A DNA stretch of 64,000 nucleotides from Allobosea sp. 117. Lineage in GTDB: Bacteria > Pseudomonadota > Alphaproteobacteria > Rhizobiales > Xanthobacteraceae. Below the pieces are notes generated by a model, which was not told where the DNA came from, searched no databases, and was given only the letters and a program-made list of their open reading frames with translations. The stretch is from NCBI RefSeq assembly GCF_000702305.1, contig NZ_JNLC01000010.1:186001-250000 (forward strand), in the 5' to 3' direction. Positions 50,901 through 59,153 of this stretch are shown here, piece after piece. The translations under genes were made by a program, and so were the position numbers. Numbering within the stretch: the first letter of the stretch is position 1; each line of letters opens with the position of its first letter.

Positions 50901-52817
50901 GGAGCCGTCGCGCCGGAACCCGTTCCCGCCGCTCCGACCCATGCCGTTGTCGAAGCCGAGGTTCCGCCCGTCGCCACGCCGGCCGAATCTGTGCCGTCGG
51001 CCGATGTCGACGCGGTGATGTTCAATCACTTCGCGCTGATGCAGCAGTTCCTCGATACGCAGGCGCAGGTGATGTCCGCCGTCGCCGGAGGTTCGCCTGC
51101 GGGCGCTGCGCAGTTCGGCCCCACTTCAGCGACCTATGCGGAGCCGTCGGCGCCGCAGCCCTTCCCCTTCCTGCACCATGTGCTCTCCGAGGAGCCGGGA
51201 CGGCTGATCGCCGGCTGCGATCTCGACGCCGCGCAGGACATCTTCCTGCAGCACCACATCCTCTATTCGCCGCACGTCTCCGATCTCGACCCGGAGCTCA
51301 CCGCTCTGCCGGTGGTCCCGCTGGCGGTGAGCCTCGAAATGCTGGCCGAGGTCGCCGCCGCGCTCGACGGCGCCGGCGCCGTCCCGGTGCGGCTCGAAAA
51401 GGTGCGTGCGCACAACTGGATAGCGCTCGACGACGGCGTCCGCAGCCTCGTCATGACCGCGACGGCGTTGCCGGACGCCGAGCCCGGCGAGCGCCGCTAT
51501 GCCGCCAGCGTCGCCGATCCCGATGGTGCGCCGCTGATCGACGCGGAGGTGATCTTCGCCGACGCGCCCGCCGCCATCGCCGGCCTCGCGCCGCTGGTCG
51601 AGCGTCGCGTGCCGAGCCGGCGCGACGACGAGCTCTACGCCACCGGCATGTTCCATGGTCCGCTCTTCCAGAGCATGAGCGGGCTTCTCGCCTGGGACGA
51701 CAGCGGCATCGACGCCCGCCTTGCCGGAACGCCGCTGCACGGCTTCTTCCGTGAGGGCGAGCCCTCCGGGCTGCTGATCAACCCGGTGCTGCTGGACGCC
51801 ATCGGCCAGCTCACCGCCTATTGGATCGACCAGGGGCCGGGCAGCGACTTCTCGTCCTTCCCCTCGCGCATCGAGCGCATCGATCTCGTCGACGCCGGCT
51901 GCGAGGATACGGAAGGCGGGCGCATCAGCGGCCGGCTCGCCTTCGAGCCGGGCGAGGGCGGCACCCGCTATCTCACCGGCGATTTCGTCGCCTATGGACC
52001 GGATGGAGCGCCGCTGTTCCGCGCCACCGGCTGGCGCGACCGCTTCTTCGACGTGCCGCCGCGCTTCTATGTGGCGCGCTGGCAGCCGCGCGAGGTCTTC
52101 TACGGCGACGAGGTGAGCGGGCTGTTCGCGCCCGGTGCCCTACCGGAGGGCGCGGTGCTCTGGCATGTGCCGGCCTTTCCGGCAGGCTTCCTCGACGATG
52201 CCGGCGGCATATGGCGGCGTGTGCTCGCCTACACCGTGCTCTCCGCCGAGGAGCGGGAACACTTCGCCACCCTGCCGCCCAATCCGCGCCGCCGCGACGA
52301 CTGGCTGGTCGGCCGCCTCGCGCTGAAGGAGGCGGTGCGTGCCTTCCTCGAACGCGAGACCGGCACGCTGCTGCTGCCGGCCGACATCGTCATCCGCACG
52401 ACGGAGGACGGCCGTCCCTTCGTGGCGATGGAGGGACTGGAACTGTTCGGCGCGGCGCCGGAGGTCTCGCTCGCCCATGTCGCCGGCCGTGCACTCGCCA
52501 TCGCCGCGCCGGCCGGCACCGCCGTGGGCGTCGATCTGGAGCTTGCCGGGCGCGTCGAGCCGGCCGATCTCGCCGCCGGTGGCTTCTCGCCGGGCGAGCG
52601 CGCGCTGTTGGCCGAGGGCGATCTGCTGCGCGCCTGGTGCGCCAAGGAGGCGGCTGCGAAATGCCTCGGCACCGGGCTCGATGGCGCGCCGCAAGCCTTC
52701 ACCGTCACCGCCCTGTCGAACGGTGTCGCGCTGGTCGACGGTCCCGGCGCTGCCGGCGGCATGCCGGTCGCGCTGACGGAGATGGACGACGCGGTTCTGG
52801 CGGTGGCGTGCCTCTGA
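47937..52817 (+). CDS. Pfa-type synthase subunit 2 (KS-AT-DH-PPTase)
   Basis: This 1626-residue partner of subunit 1 starts at ATG 47937. A KS at ~15-470 has an intact Cys217, His352, Lys387 and His392, so it is not a decarboxylase-only chain-length factor by these residues. An AT at ~580-880 has Ser684 in Gly-His-Ser-Ser-Gly and a His near 786, but Phe-Pro-Gly-Glu-Gly-Ala-Gln in place of the usual Gln, and no Arg at the carboxylate-binding site. A DH-type double hotdog at ~1075-1390 has His1106/1107 and Asp1287. The C-terminus (~1405-1626) is a 4'-phosphopantetheinyl transferase with Gly-Val-Asp-Leu-Glu (Asp1533, Glu1535) and Trp-Cys-Ala-Lys-Glu (Lys1570, Glu1571). It should activate the ACP of subunit 1. 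Confidence 0.92.
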   Translation: MLMQPPKSDREPDAGDIAIVGVACAFPGSEGPDAFFRAILAGEEKIRQPEADWDAARYLASAGTTRITTAAGGYLGDLFRFDPAELGLMPSSVDGSEPDQFLALKAARDALADAGYLGEGHDHTNSGIILGHSTYLHRGNANVVQHGIVVDQTLALIRELIPEAGDAAVETLKQALLAKLPPFNADIAPGLVPNVMTGRIANKLDLRGPNYIIDAACASSLLAVNIAMEELRSGRSDLMLAGGVNASIPAEVYMVFTQLGALSKRSHVRTFDAEADGTLLGEGLGIVVLKRLSDALASGDKIYAVIKAVGQSSDGKGSGLLAPRLEGEILAIRRALEDAGVAPSTIGLVEAHGTGIPLGDRTEISALREVFGARLEGLPRTALGAVKSMIGHCIPAAGMAGLIKTAMALRHKVLPPTLCKNVNPELGIETTRLYVNTAARPWIQPMGTPRRAAVNAFGFGGINSHAILEEAPATGPAPRPHHLPAELIVLAADTTAALAGAIDALLAGLEGPLADASLASIGAALAERAVGAGPARLALVAADKAELRDRLSKARDRIASGRVSLNGRSGYFSADAPVEGKLAFVFPGEGAQYQGMLAEALAAFPEAREWFDFWDGLFGDARGFRPSDCVFPPPTTLDPAWSERLRHELFGIELGSESVFLASQAMFDVTRLLGLEPDAMLGHSSGEHSALRAAGVLGAGGWLELEHNIRDLNRLYKEMAGAGDIEGGALLTVGAVPRERTLALADGEAVHLALDNCHQQTVLYGERPKLEAIAGELGREGGLCAFLPFDRPYHTPLFGPVAEVVENAYQGMEFKPASVPLYSCATAAPMPETPEAIRALAAEQWRSRVRFTETIERMYADGFRIFVEVGPSANLTGFIDNILQGMPDKGASAMAVALDSRRRPHLSTMLGAFGRLWAAGRGIDIGALYARRGIMPADLDAARAPAKRQRVFPNTLAMIRFSPEEAADLRAALRPGGGVPEALKDTAPGAVAPEPVPAAPTHAVVEAEVPPVATPAESVPSADVDAVMFNHFALMQQFLDTQAQVMSAVAGGSPAGAAQFGPTSATYAEPSAPQPFPFLHHVLSEEPGRLIAGCDLDAAQDIFLQHHILYSPHVSDLDPELTALPVVPLAVSLEMLAEVAAALDGAGAVPVRLEKVRAHNWIALDDGVRSLVMTATALPDAEPGERRYAASVADPDGAPLIDAEVIFADAPAAIAGLAPLVERRVPSRRDDELYATGMFHGPLFQSMSGLLAWDDSGIDARLAGTPLHGFFREGEPSGLLINPVLLDAIGQLTAYWIDQGPGSDFSSFPSRIERIDLVDAGCEDTEGGRISGRLAFEPGEGGTRYLTGDFVAYGPDGAPLFRATGWRDRFFDVPPRFYVARWQPREVFYGDEVSGLFAPGALPEGAVLWHVPAFPAGFLDDAGGIWRRVLAYTVLSAEEREHFATLPPNPRRRDDWLVGRLALKEAVRAFLERETGTLLLPADIVIRTTEDGRPFVAMEGLELFGAAPEVSLAHVAGRALAIAAPAGTAVGVDLELAGRVEPADLAAGGFSPGERALLAEGDLLRAWCAKEAAAKCLGTGLDGAPQAFTVTALSNGVALVDGPGAAGGMPVALTEMDDAVLAVACL

Positions 52818-52820
52818 TCG

Positions 52821-52855
52821 GGCAGGTGATTCCACCTGATCGGAAAGGGTTCTAG
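52821..52855. repeat. Interspersed repeat R1, short copy
   Basis: AGGTGATTCCACCTGATCGG followed by AAAGGGTTCTA matches 7650-7680 with two mismatches. It fills the 34-bp gap between convergent subunit 2 and propeller B and overlaps the propeller B stop codon. Confidence 0.65.
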
Positions 52856-54231
52856 CGTGCGCCGAGCAGGACCTCGAACCCCCGGCGGTCCGGCAGGTCG
52901 AGCTTCCGGTCGCGCAGCCGCGCCATGATGGTCAGCAACTGCATCTGGTTGCAGGTCCCGAGCAGCAGGCCCTGCGAGGTCGAGACCAGCGTGCGCAGGC
53001 CGACATCGGCGGGATTGCCGCCGCCGTCCTCCAGCACCAGCGTCCACTGTTCGCCGTCCTCGCTCGCCCAGAGCTGATAGCCGCCGAAGATGTCCTCCGC
53101 GCCGATCTCGATCGCGCGGAACGCCTCCCACTGGTGCGTGCCGAGATAGAGCACGCCGTCATGGACGGCGAGGCTCCACACCATGGCGTTGAACGGATCG
53201 TCGAGGCCCGCCCCGAGCATGGAGAGCGGCACTTTCAGCCCCTGCGGGGTGAAGCGCGGCCGGCCGGCGACAAGATCCCAGCTTCCGTCTGGCCAGATGC
53301 GGATCAGTTCGCACGCGGCGGGACCGATGTCGTAGACGCGGTCGTGCCCGAAGCCGGTGACGCCGCAGCCGACATAGAGCGCGCCCTCGAACTCGGCCAT
53401 GGCCGAGGCGGCGAGGTTCTGGTTGTAGCCATAGGCGCCATTGTCGACGACGCGGGTCCATTCGAACGGCGCCTCGCCTTCCGCTTTGGTGCGCCAGACT
53501 TCGAAGCCGCGCTCGGGATTGACGGTGCCGGCATAGAGATAGCCGTGCGCCGGGCAGAGCGTCGCGACTGCAACATTTGCAACATCGCCGAAACCCGGCA
53601 GCGCGGCGGGCGTCCATGTGCCGGAGGCTGGATCGTCCGACACATAGAGCGCCGCCTCGGGGGGCACGTTGCGGTCGATCGTGCCCTCGCTCACCCGGCC
53701 GGCGGCGGCCGCGAAGAGCCGCCCGCTATGTACGGTCAGCGCCTGGAAGGAATAGACCGCCGGGTTGCCCATGCCGGGCTCGGTCACGGGTGCGAAGCTC
53801 TCGCCGTCCTCCGAGCGCAGCACCGTGCCACCCGAGAGCGACATTGTCGCCACATAGAGCGCCGGCTCGGCGTCGCTCGCGCCCTGGAAGATGGCCATCG
53901 AGCGATAGCCGGTCTCCGTCGGCCGCGGCCCCGGAGCTTCCTCCTTCTCGCCGCCCCGCTTGAGCAGGCGCGCGAATTCCTGCGGGAACTGCACGTCGGT
54001 CGGTGCGCTGCCATCCCCGGCGGCGAGCGGCGATTCATGCACGACCCGCCATTCGCCGTCCTGCAGCCGCAGGACGCGCGGAGCATCATCGGGGCTACGC
54101 GCATTCGCGCTCGACGTGCCGAGATAGAGATGGCCGCGGAACTCGGCCATGGCATAGGCCATGTTGAGGCCGGGCCGGCCGAGCCCGCCGCGCGCGATGC
54201 GCCTGAAATTGCCGGCCTGAAGCATGGGCAT
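52852..54231 (-). CDS. Cytosolic beta-propeller-like protein B of the lipid locus
   Basis: The 459-residue paralogue of 22982-24508 shares Gly-Tyr-Arg-Ser-Met-x-Ile-Phe-Gln-Gly near residue 110, Asp-x-x-Asn at ~200, Leu-Tyr-Ala-Gly-Thr near 230, Cys-Glu-Leu-Ile-Arg-Ile near 310 (Ala-Glu-Leu-Ile-Arg-Ile in A) and a Val-His-Asp-Gly-x-x-Tyr-Leu-Gly-Thr block near 370. It has the same repeated Leu-Tyr-Val/Leu-Gly turns and no signal peptide. It starts 2 bp after the sulfotransferase stop, so the two are co-expressed. The stop codon lies inside a repeat. Co-operonic pairing with the sulfotransferase hints at an acceptor-binding or scaffolding role. Start may be the Met at 54225. Confidence 0.7.
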   Translation of the reverse strand: MPMLQAGNFRRIARGGLGRPGLNMAYAMAEFRGHLYLGTSSANARSPDDAPRVLRLQDGEWRVVHESPLAAGDGSAPTDVQFPQEFARLLKRGGEKEEAPGPRPTETGYRSMAIFQGASDAEPALYVATMSLSGGTVLRSEDGESFAPVTEPGMGNPAVYSFQALTVHSGRLFAAAAGRVSEGTIDRNVPPEAALYVSDDPASGTWTPAALPGFGDVANVAVATLCPAHGYLYAGTVNPERGFEVWRTKAEGEAPFEWTRVVDNGAYGYNQNLAASAMAEFEGALYVGCGVTGFGHDRVYDIGPAACELIRIWPDGSWDLVAGRPRFTPQGLKVPLSMLGAGLDDPFNAMVWSLAVHDGVLYLGTHQWEAFRAIEIGAEDIFGGYQLWASEDGEQWTLVLEDGGGNPADVGLRTLVSTSQGLLLGTCNQMQLLTIMARLRDRKLDLPDRRGFEVLLGAR

Positions 54232-54233
54232 GT

Positions 54234-55136
54234 TCAGGCGTATCCGAGCTGCTTGGCGAGCCGGATGGTCTTCGGCCGGAACCCGTCGCCGGTGCGCCAG
54301 GACAGTTCGCCCACCAGGCTCGGCTCCTTGAGCCGGGCGAGGCGGGCCATGTCGACCTTGGGGTCCTGCAGGAAGTTCGGATCATTGCCGCCCGGTGCGT
54401 TCGCCGGTCCCAGCCGGGCATAGGGCGAATCCTCGGGATGCATCATCGCCGCGATGGCCTCGGCGTCGCTCCGTATGCCGAGCCACTCGCAGAGCTGCGG
54501 CAGGAAAACGTCGAGCTGGGACATCATCAGCTCGCCCTTCACCCGCATGCACTGGCCGAGCGGCAGCGGGTCGGTGAGCGCCACCGCCATCTCATGGCTG
54601 TTCCGCCACATCCGCTCGGGGTCCAGCCGCTGGGCGTCGGTGACGAGCTGATCGAAGAATTTCAGGCTCTTGTCGGTCTTGCGCAGGGTGATCAGCGATT
54701 CCCCCATGCCGCGCGGATGCCGGATCAGATGCAGAATGTTGGCGTTCGGGTACACCCGCAGCAGCCGTTCGAGGTGATCCCGGCGGAACAGCGTGCTCGG
54801 GCTCTTGTCGATCAGGATGCGGTCGCCGACGAGCTCTTGGATGTGATCGAACAGCCGGCGCACCGGCCAGCTCGGCCGCGCGGTGATCCATTCCTTGGCA
54901 AGGATGACGGCCTCTTCCGTCTGCTCGCCGCTGTGGAGCTGCGCCAGCGTCCGGCAGATGCCGTGGAAGCCTGAGCTGCGGAAGAAGGTCGAGCCGTACC
55001 AGATCTCGCCGATCGTGTCGGCGAGGAACAGGTTCAGCTCCGGCAGCCCGTAGCATTGCGGGTGCTGGCCGAGCATGCCGCAGACGATGGAGGAATAGGA
55101 CCGGGGCGGGCAGAGGATGAACAGCGGCTCCGGCAT
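54234..55136 (-). CDS. PAPS-dependent sulfotransferase
   Basis: This 300-residue cytosolic enzyme should transfer sulfate from PAPS to an alcohol or amine. The 5'-phosphosulfate loop is Pro-Pro-Arg-Ser-Tyr-Ser-Ser at residues ~10-16, a Lys-Ser-Pro follows near 108, and the 3'-phosphate motif is Arg-His-Pro-Arg-Gly-Met-Gly-Glu-Ser near 138. ATG 55136 follows GGGGGGAG. It is divergent from cysQ, across 258 bp, and co-operonic with propeller B. Its paralogue at 30351-31187 has lost these motifs. The acceptor is not known; the synthase product is a natural candidate. Confidence 0.88.
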   Translation of the reverse strand: MPEPLFILCPPRSYSSIVCGMLGQHPQCYGLPELNLFLADTIGEIWYGSTFFRSSGFHGICRTLAQLHSGEQTEEAVILAKEWITARPSWPVRRLFDHIQELVGDRILIDKSPSTLFRRDHLERLLRVYPNANILHLIRHPRGMGESLITLRKTDKSLKFFDQLVTDAQRLDPERMWRNSHEMAVALTDPLPLGQCMRVKGELMMSQLDVFLPQLCEWLGIRSDAEAIAAMMHPEDSPYARLGPANAPGGNDPNFLQDPKVDMARLARLKEPSLVGELSWRTGDGFRPKTIRLAKQLGYA

Positions 55137-55394
55137 CGTCTCCCCCCGGCTGACGCGGTCGGCGGCAGCCCATCCGCAGCGTCGCGCGACGAACCCCGAT
55201 CTCCGCATGAAGGGGGCCTTGCGTGGCGCGGCAGAATGCTTATCACCGCCCGCGCGGCAAGGACAATAGGTTGTCCCGCGCCGCCCTCACCACCGCGAGG
55301 GCTGTCCGGCGCGCGCTCTACACGCTGCGGATGTTGCACTGCATTGCGTTCGGTTATATTGCCCCGTTGGGCGGAAGAACACGGTACGAGCGGA

Positions 55395-56237
55395 ATGAGC
55401 ATCCCGATAGCGGTCGGGCCTGAGCTGTTGCGGTTGGCGGAGCTGTCGATCCGGGCCGGCGAGGTCATTCTCGACATATATGCCTCCGATTTTACCGTTA
55501 CCCGCAAGGCGGACTGCTCGCCGGTGACGGAGGCCGACCAGCGGGCCGAAGCTATCATCCTCGAAGGGTTGCGCGAGATTGCGCCCGATCTGCCGGTGAT
55601 CGCCGAGGAGGAGGCCGCCGCCGGGCGCCTCCCCGAGATCGGTTCGCGCTTCTTCCTCGTCGATCCACTCGACGGCACGCGGGAATTCCTCGCCCGCAAC
55701 GGCGAGTTCACCGTCAACATCGCGCGGATCGAGGACGGCGTCGCGGTGGCGGGCGTGGTCTATGCCCCCGCCCTCGGCGTGCTCTATGCGGGCGCCGCCG
55801 GCACGGCCTTCAAGGCGCGGATCGCGGATGGGGCGCTAACGGATATCCGCCCGATTGCCGTGCGACACGCGCCGGAGGCGATCGTGGCCATAGGAAGCCG
55901 CTCGCACGGCTCCTCGGAAACCGCCGCGTGGCTCGCCCGCTACGGCGAGGTGTCCTTCACCTCGGCGGGCTCGTCGCTGAAGTTCTGCCTCGTCGCCGAG
56001 GGCGCCGCGGACATCTATCCGCGGCTCGGCCGCACGATGGAGTGGGACACGGCGGCGGGCGATGCGGTGCTGAGGGCGGCGGGTGGCATCGTCACCCGTC
56101 TCGACGGCCGCCCGCTCCTCTATGGAAAGAGCGTCCAGAGCGAGGACGCGCCCTTCGCCAATCCGCATTTCGTGGCGTTCGGCGATCGGCGCCTTCTCGC
56201 CGCGGCTTCCGGCGCGCTCAGCACGGCGCCGGCATGA
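55395..56237 (+). CDS. cysQ: 3'(2'),5'-bisphosphate nucleotidase CysQ
   Basis: The 280-residue enzyme of the inositol-monophosphatase fold converts PAP to AMP and so removes the inhibitory by-product of sulfotransferases. Metal-site motifs are Asp-Cys-Ser-Pro-Val-Thr-Glu-Ala-Asp near residue 40, Ala-Glu-Glu-Glu near 71, Val-Asp-Pro-Leu-Asp-Gly-Thr-Arg-Glu-Phe near 89 and Glu-Trp-Asp-Thr-Ala-Ala-Gly-Asp near 217. It starts at ATG 55395 and precedes cysD by 96 bp. The position fits PAP recycling for the adjacent sulfotransferase. Confidence 0.93.
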   Translation: MSIPIAVGPELLRLAELSIRAGEVILDIYASDFTVTRKADCSPVTEADQRAEAIILEGLREIAPDLPVIAEEEAAAGRLPEIGSRFFLVDPLDGTREFLARNGEFTVNIARIEDGVAVAGVVYAPALGVLYAGAAGTAFKARIADGALTDIRPIAVRHAPEAIVAIGSRSHGSSETAAWLARYGEVSFTSAGSSLKFCLVAEGAADIYPRLGRTMEWDTAAGDAVLRAAGGIVTRLDGRPLLYGKSVQSEDAPFANPHFVAFGDRRLLAAASGALSTAPA

Positions 56238-56333
56238 CCTTGCGGACCCCGAACTAGGAAATTACCTGCGAACGGCTTCTCCCGCCCCGCGGCGGGACGG
56301 AGCCGGGTGTTTCGCCGAGCAAGAGGTGACGGC

Positions 56334-57242
56334 GTGTCGGCTGATCGTATGACCCACTTAAGGCGGCTCGAGGCCGAGTCGATCCACATCATCCGCGAGG
56401 TCGCGGCGGAATTCTCCAAGCCGGTGATGCTCTATTCCATCGGCAAGGACTCGGCGGTGATGCTGCACCTCGCGGTGAAGGCGTTCTATCCGTCCAAGCC
56501 GCCCTTCCCGCTGATGCACATCGACACCACCTGGAAGTTCCGCGAGATGATCGCCTTCCGCGACCGGATGGCGAAGGACCTCGGCTTCGAGCTGCTGGTG
56601 CACACCAATCAGGCCGGCGTCGCGCAGGGCATCAACCCCTTCGACCACGGCTCCTCGCTCTACACCAACGTGATGAAGACCGAGGCTCTGAAGGAGGCGC
56701 TGACGCTGCACGGCTTCGATGCGGCGTTCGGCGGGGCGCGGCGCGACGAGGAAAAGAGCCGCGCCAAGGAGCGCGTCTTCTCCTTCCGCACGCAGAACCA
56801 TGCCTGGGACCCGAAGAGCCAGCGCCCGGAGCTGTGGAACCTCTACAACACGCGGGTGAAGCCGGGCGAGTCGATCCGCGTCTTCCCGCTGTCCAACTGG
56901 ACCGAGCTCGACATCTGGCAGTACATCCTCGCTGAGCGCATTCCCATCGTGCCGCTCTATTTCGCGGCGAAGCGCCCGGTGGTCTGGCGCGGCGGCCAGA
57001 TGATCATGGTCGACGACGGGCGGCTGAAGCTGGAGCCGGGCGAGGTGCCGGAGGAGCGCATGGTGCGCTTTCGCACGCTCGGCTGCTATCCGCTCACCGC
57101 CGCCATCGACAGCGACGCCGATACGCTGGAAGCCATCGTGCGCGAGATGCTGATCGCCCGCACCTCCGAGCGCGCCGGCCGTCTCATCGACCATGACGAG
57201 GCCGCCTCGATGGAGAAGAAGAAGCGCGAGGGATATTTCTGA
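56334..57242 (+). CDS. cysD: Sulfate adenylyltransferase subunit 2 CysD
   Basis: The 302-residue ATP-sulfurylase subunit forms APS from ATP and sulfate with CysN. The N-type ATP pyrophosphatase loop is Tyr-Ser-Ile-Gly-Lys-Asp-Ser near residue 36. Also present are [11 protein letters not shown] near 62, Gly-Gly-Ala-Arg-Arg-Asp-Glu-Glu near 137, and the C-terminal Lys-Lys-Arg-Glu-Gly-Tyr-Phe typical of CysD. GTG 56334 is favoured because GAGGTG lies 5 bases upstream; a Met six codons in is possible. The stop overlaps the cysNC start as TGATG. Confidence 0.95.
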   Translation: MSADRMTHLRRLEAESIHIIREVAAEFSKPVMLYSIGKDSAVMLHLAVKAFYPSKPPFPLMHIDTTWKFREMIAFRDRMAKDLGFELLVHTNQAGVAQGINPFDHGSSLYTNVMKTEALKEALTLHGFDAAFGGARRDEEKSRAKERVFSFRTQNHAWDPKSQRPELWNLYNTRVKPGESIRVFPLSNWTELDIWQYILAERIPIVPLYFAAKRPVVWRGGQMIMVDDGRLKLEPGEVPEERMVRFRTLGCYPLTAAIDSDADTLEAIVREMLIARTSERAGRLIDHDEAASMEKKKREGYF

Positions 57243-59137
57243 TGACCATGCCCGCGGAAGCCGAAGCCTTCGCCGACTATCTCGTCGCGCATGAGCACAA
57301 GAGCCTGCTGCGCTTCCTCACCTGCGGCAGCGTCGACGACGGCAAGTCGACCCTGATCGGCCGGCTGCTCTACGACACCAAGCTCCTGTTCGAGGACCAG
57401 CTCGCCACGCTCTCGAACGATTCGCGCAAGCACGGCACGGTCGGTGACGATCTCGATTTCGCACTGCTGGTCGACGGCCTCGCTGCCGAGCGCGAGCAGG
57501 GCATCACCATCGACGTCGCCTATCGCTTCTTCGCCACCGACAAGCGCAAGTTCATCGTCGCCGACACGCCCGGCCACGAGCAGTACACGCGCAACATGGC
57601 GACCGGCGCCTCGAATTCCGATCTGGCCGTCATCCTCGTCGACGCCCGGCAAGGCATCCTGACTCAGACCCGCCGGCACTCCTTCATCGTCTCGCTGCTG
57701 GGCATCCGCCATGTGGTGCTGGCGGTGAACAAGATCGACCTCGTCGGCTATTCGCAGGAGCGTTTCGAAGAGATCGTCCGCGACTATCAGGCCTTCGCCA
57801 AGGATTTCGGCTTCGAGAGCTTCCTCGCCGTGCCGCTCTCCGCGCGCTATGGCGACAACGTGCTGGAGCCGAGCCCGCACACGCCGTGGTATGGCGGGCC
57901 GACGCTGGTCGAGTATCTGGAGAGCGTGCCGGTCGAGGACGACGCGCTGGCGCGCCCCTTCCGCATGCCGGTGCAGTGGGTGAACCGCCCCAACCTCGAT
58001 TTCCGCGGCTTTGCCGGCACCATCGTGAGCGGCTCGGTGCGCCCCGGCGACATCGTCGCGGTGGCGAATTCCGGTCGCACCACCCGCGTCAAGGCGATCG
58101 TCACCAAGGACGGCAATCTGCGCGAGGCCGGCGCCGGCGAGGCGGTGACCCTGACCCTTGAGGACGAGGTCGACATCTCGCGCGGCGACATCCTCGCCGC
58201 CGCCGAAGCCCGCCCCGAGGTCTCCGACCAGTTCGCCGCGCATCTCATCTGGATGCATGACGATCACCTGTTGCCGGGCCGGCCCTATCTCATCAAGATC
58301 GGCACCCGCACGGTCAGCGCCAGCGTCACCGAGATCAAACACAAGGTCGACGTCAACAGCTTCCAGAAGCTGGCGGCCAAGCAGCTCGAGCTGAACGAGG
58401 TCGGCGTCGTCAACCTCGCCACCCAGCAGCCGATCGCCTTCGATCCGTTCGCGCAGGTGCCGCAGACCGGCGCCTTCATCGTCATCGACCGGATGAGCAA
58501 CCTCACTGTCGGCGCCGGCATGATCGATTTCGGCCTGCGCCGCGCGACCAACGTGCACTGGCAGGCGCTGGAGGTGTCGAAGGCCTCGCGCGCCGCGATG
58601 AAGTTCCAGAAGCCGGTCATCCTGTGGTTCACCGGCCTGTCGGGCTCCGGCAAGTCGACCGTCGCCAATCTCGTTGAGAAGAAGCTCAACGCGACCGGCA
58701 AGCACACCTACATGCTGGACGGCGACAATGTGCGCCACGGCCTCAACAAGGACCTCGGCTTCACCGAGGCCGATCGCGTGGAGAACATCCGCCGCGTCGC
58801 CGAGACCGCCAAGCTGTTCGTCGATGCCGGGCTGATCGTGCTCACCTCTTTCATCTCGCCCTTCCGCGCCGAGCGGCGCCTTGCTCGCGAATTGATGGAG
58901 GACGGCGAATTCATCGAGGTGTTCGTCGACACGCCGCTGGAGATCGCCGAGCAGCGCGACCCGAAGGGGCTCTACAAGCGTGCCCGTGCCGGCCAGATCA
59001 AGAACTTCACCGGCATCGACAGCCCCTATGAGCCGCCGGAGCACGCCGAGATCCACCTCGACGCCGGTCATCGCGCGGCCGAGGAGCTGGCCGACGAAAT
59101 CGTCGGCTATCTCTCGGCGCGCGGCTATCTCGGCTGA
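57242..59137 (+). CDS. cysNC: Bifunctional sulfate adenylyltransferase GTPase/APS kinase CysNC
   Basis: The 631-residue fusion has a CysN GTPase at ~15-430 (Gly-Ser-Val-Asp-Asp-Gly-Lys-Ser-Thr near 30, Asp-Thr-Pro-Gly-His-Glu near 108, Asn-Lys-Ile-Asp near 163) and an APS kinase at ~455-625 (Gly-Leu-Ser-Gly-Ser-Gly-Lys-Ser-Thr near 465). It makes PAPS, the sulfotransferase donor; the layout is that of NodQ/CysNC proteins. Translation is coupled to cysD. No cysH, cysI or cysJ lies nearby, which favours a sulfation role over cysteine synthesis. Confidence 0.95.
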   Translation: MTMPAEAEAFADYLVAHEHKSLLRFLTCGSVDDGKSTLIGRLLYDTKLLFEDQLATLSNDSRKHGTVGDDLDFALLVDGLAAEREQGITIDVAYRFFATDKRKFIVADTPGHEQYTRNMATGASNSDLAVILVDARQGILTQTRRHSFIVSLLGIRHVVLAVNKIDLVGYSQERFEEIVRDYQAFAKDFGFESFLAVPLSARYGDNVLEPSPHTPWYGGPTLVEYLESVPVEDDALARPFRMPVQWVNRPNLDFRGFAGTIVSGSVRPGDIVAVANSGRTTRVKAIVTKDGNLREAGAGEAVTLTLEDEVDISRGDILAAAEARPEVSDQFAAHLIWMHDDHLLPGRPYLIKIGTRTVSASVTEIKHKVDVNSFQKLAAKQLELNEVGVVNLATQQPIAFDPFAQVPQTGAFIVIDRMSNLTVGAGMIDFGLRRATNVHWQALEVSKASRAAMKFQKPVILWFTGLSGSGKSTVANLVEKKLNATGKHTYMLDGDNVRHGLNKDLGFTEADRVENIRRVAETAKLFVDAGLIVLTSFISPFRAERRLARELMEDGEFIEVFVDTPLEIAEQRDPKGLYKRARAGQIKNFTGIDSPYEPPEHAEIHLDAGHRAAEELADEIVGYLSARGYLG

Positions 59138-59153
59138 GCCGGGCGGGCCGGCG

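Noticed and set aside
55137..55208. Upstream extension of the intact sulfotransferase
   Set aside because: The Met at 55136 has a strong ribosome site and places the PAPS loop near residue 10 as usual.
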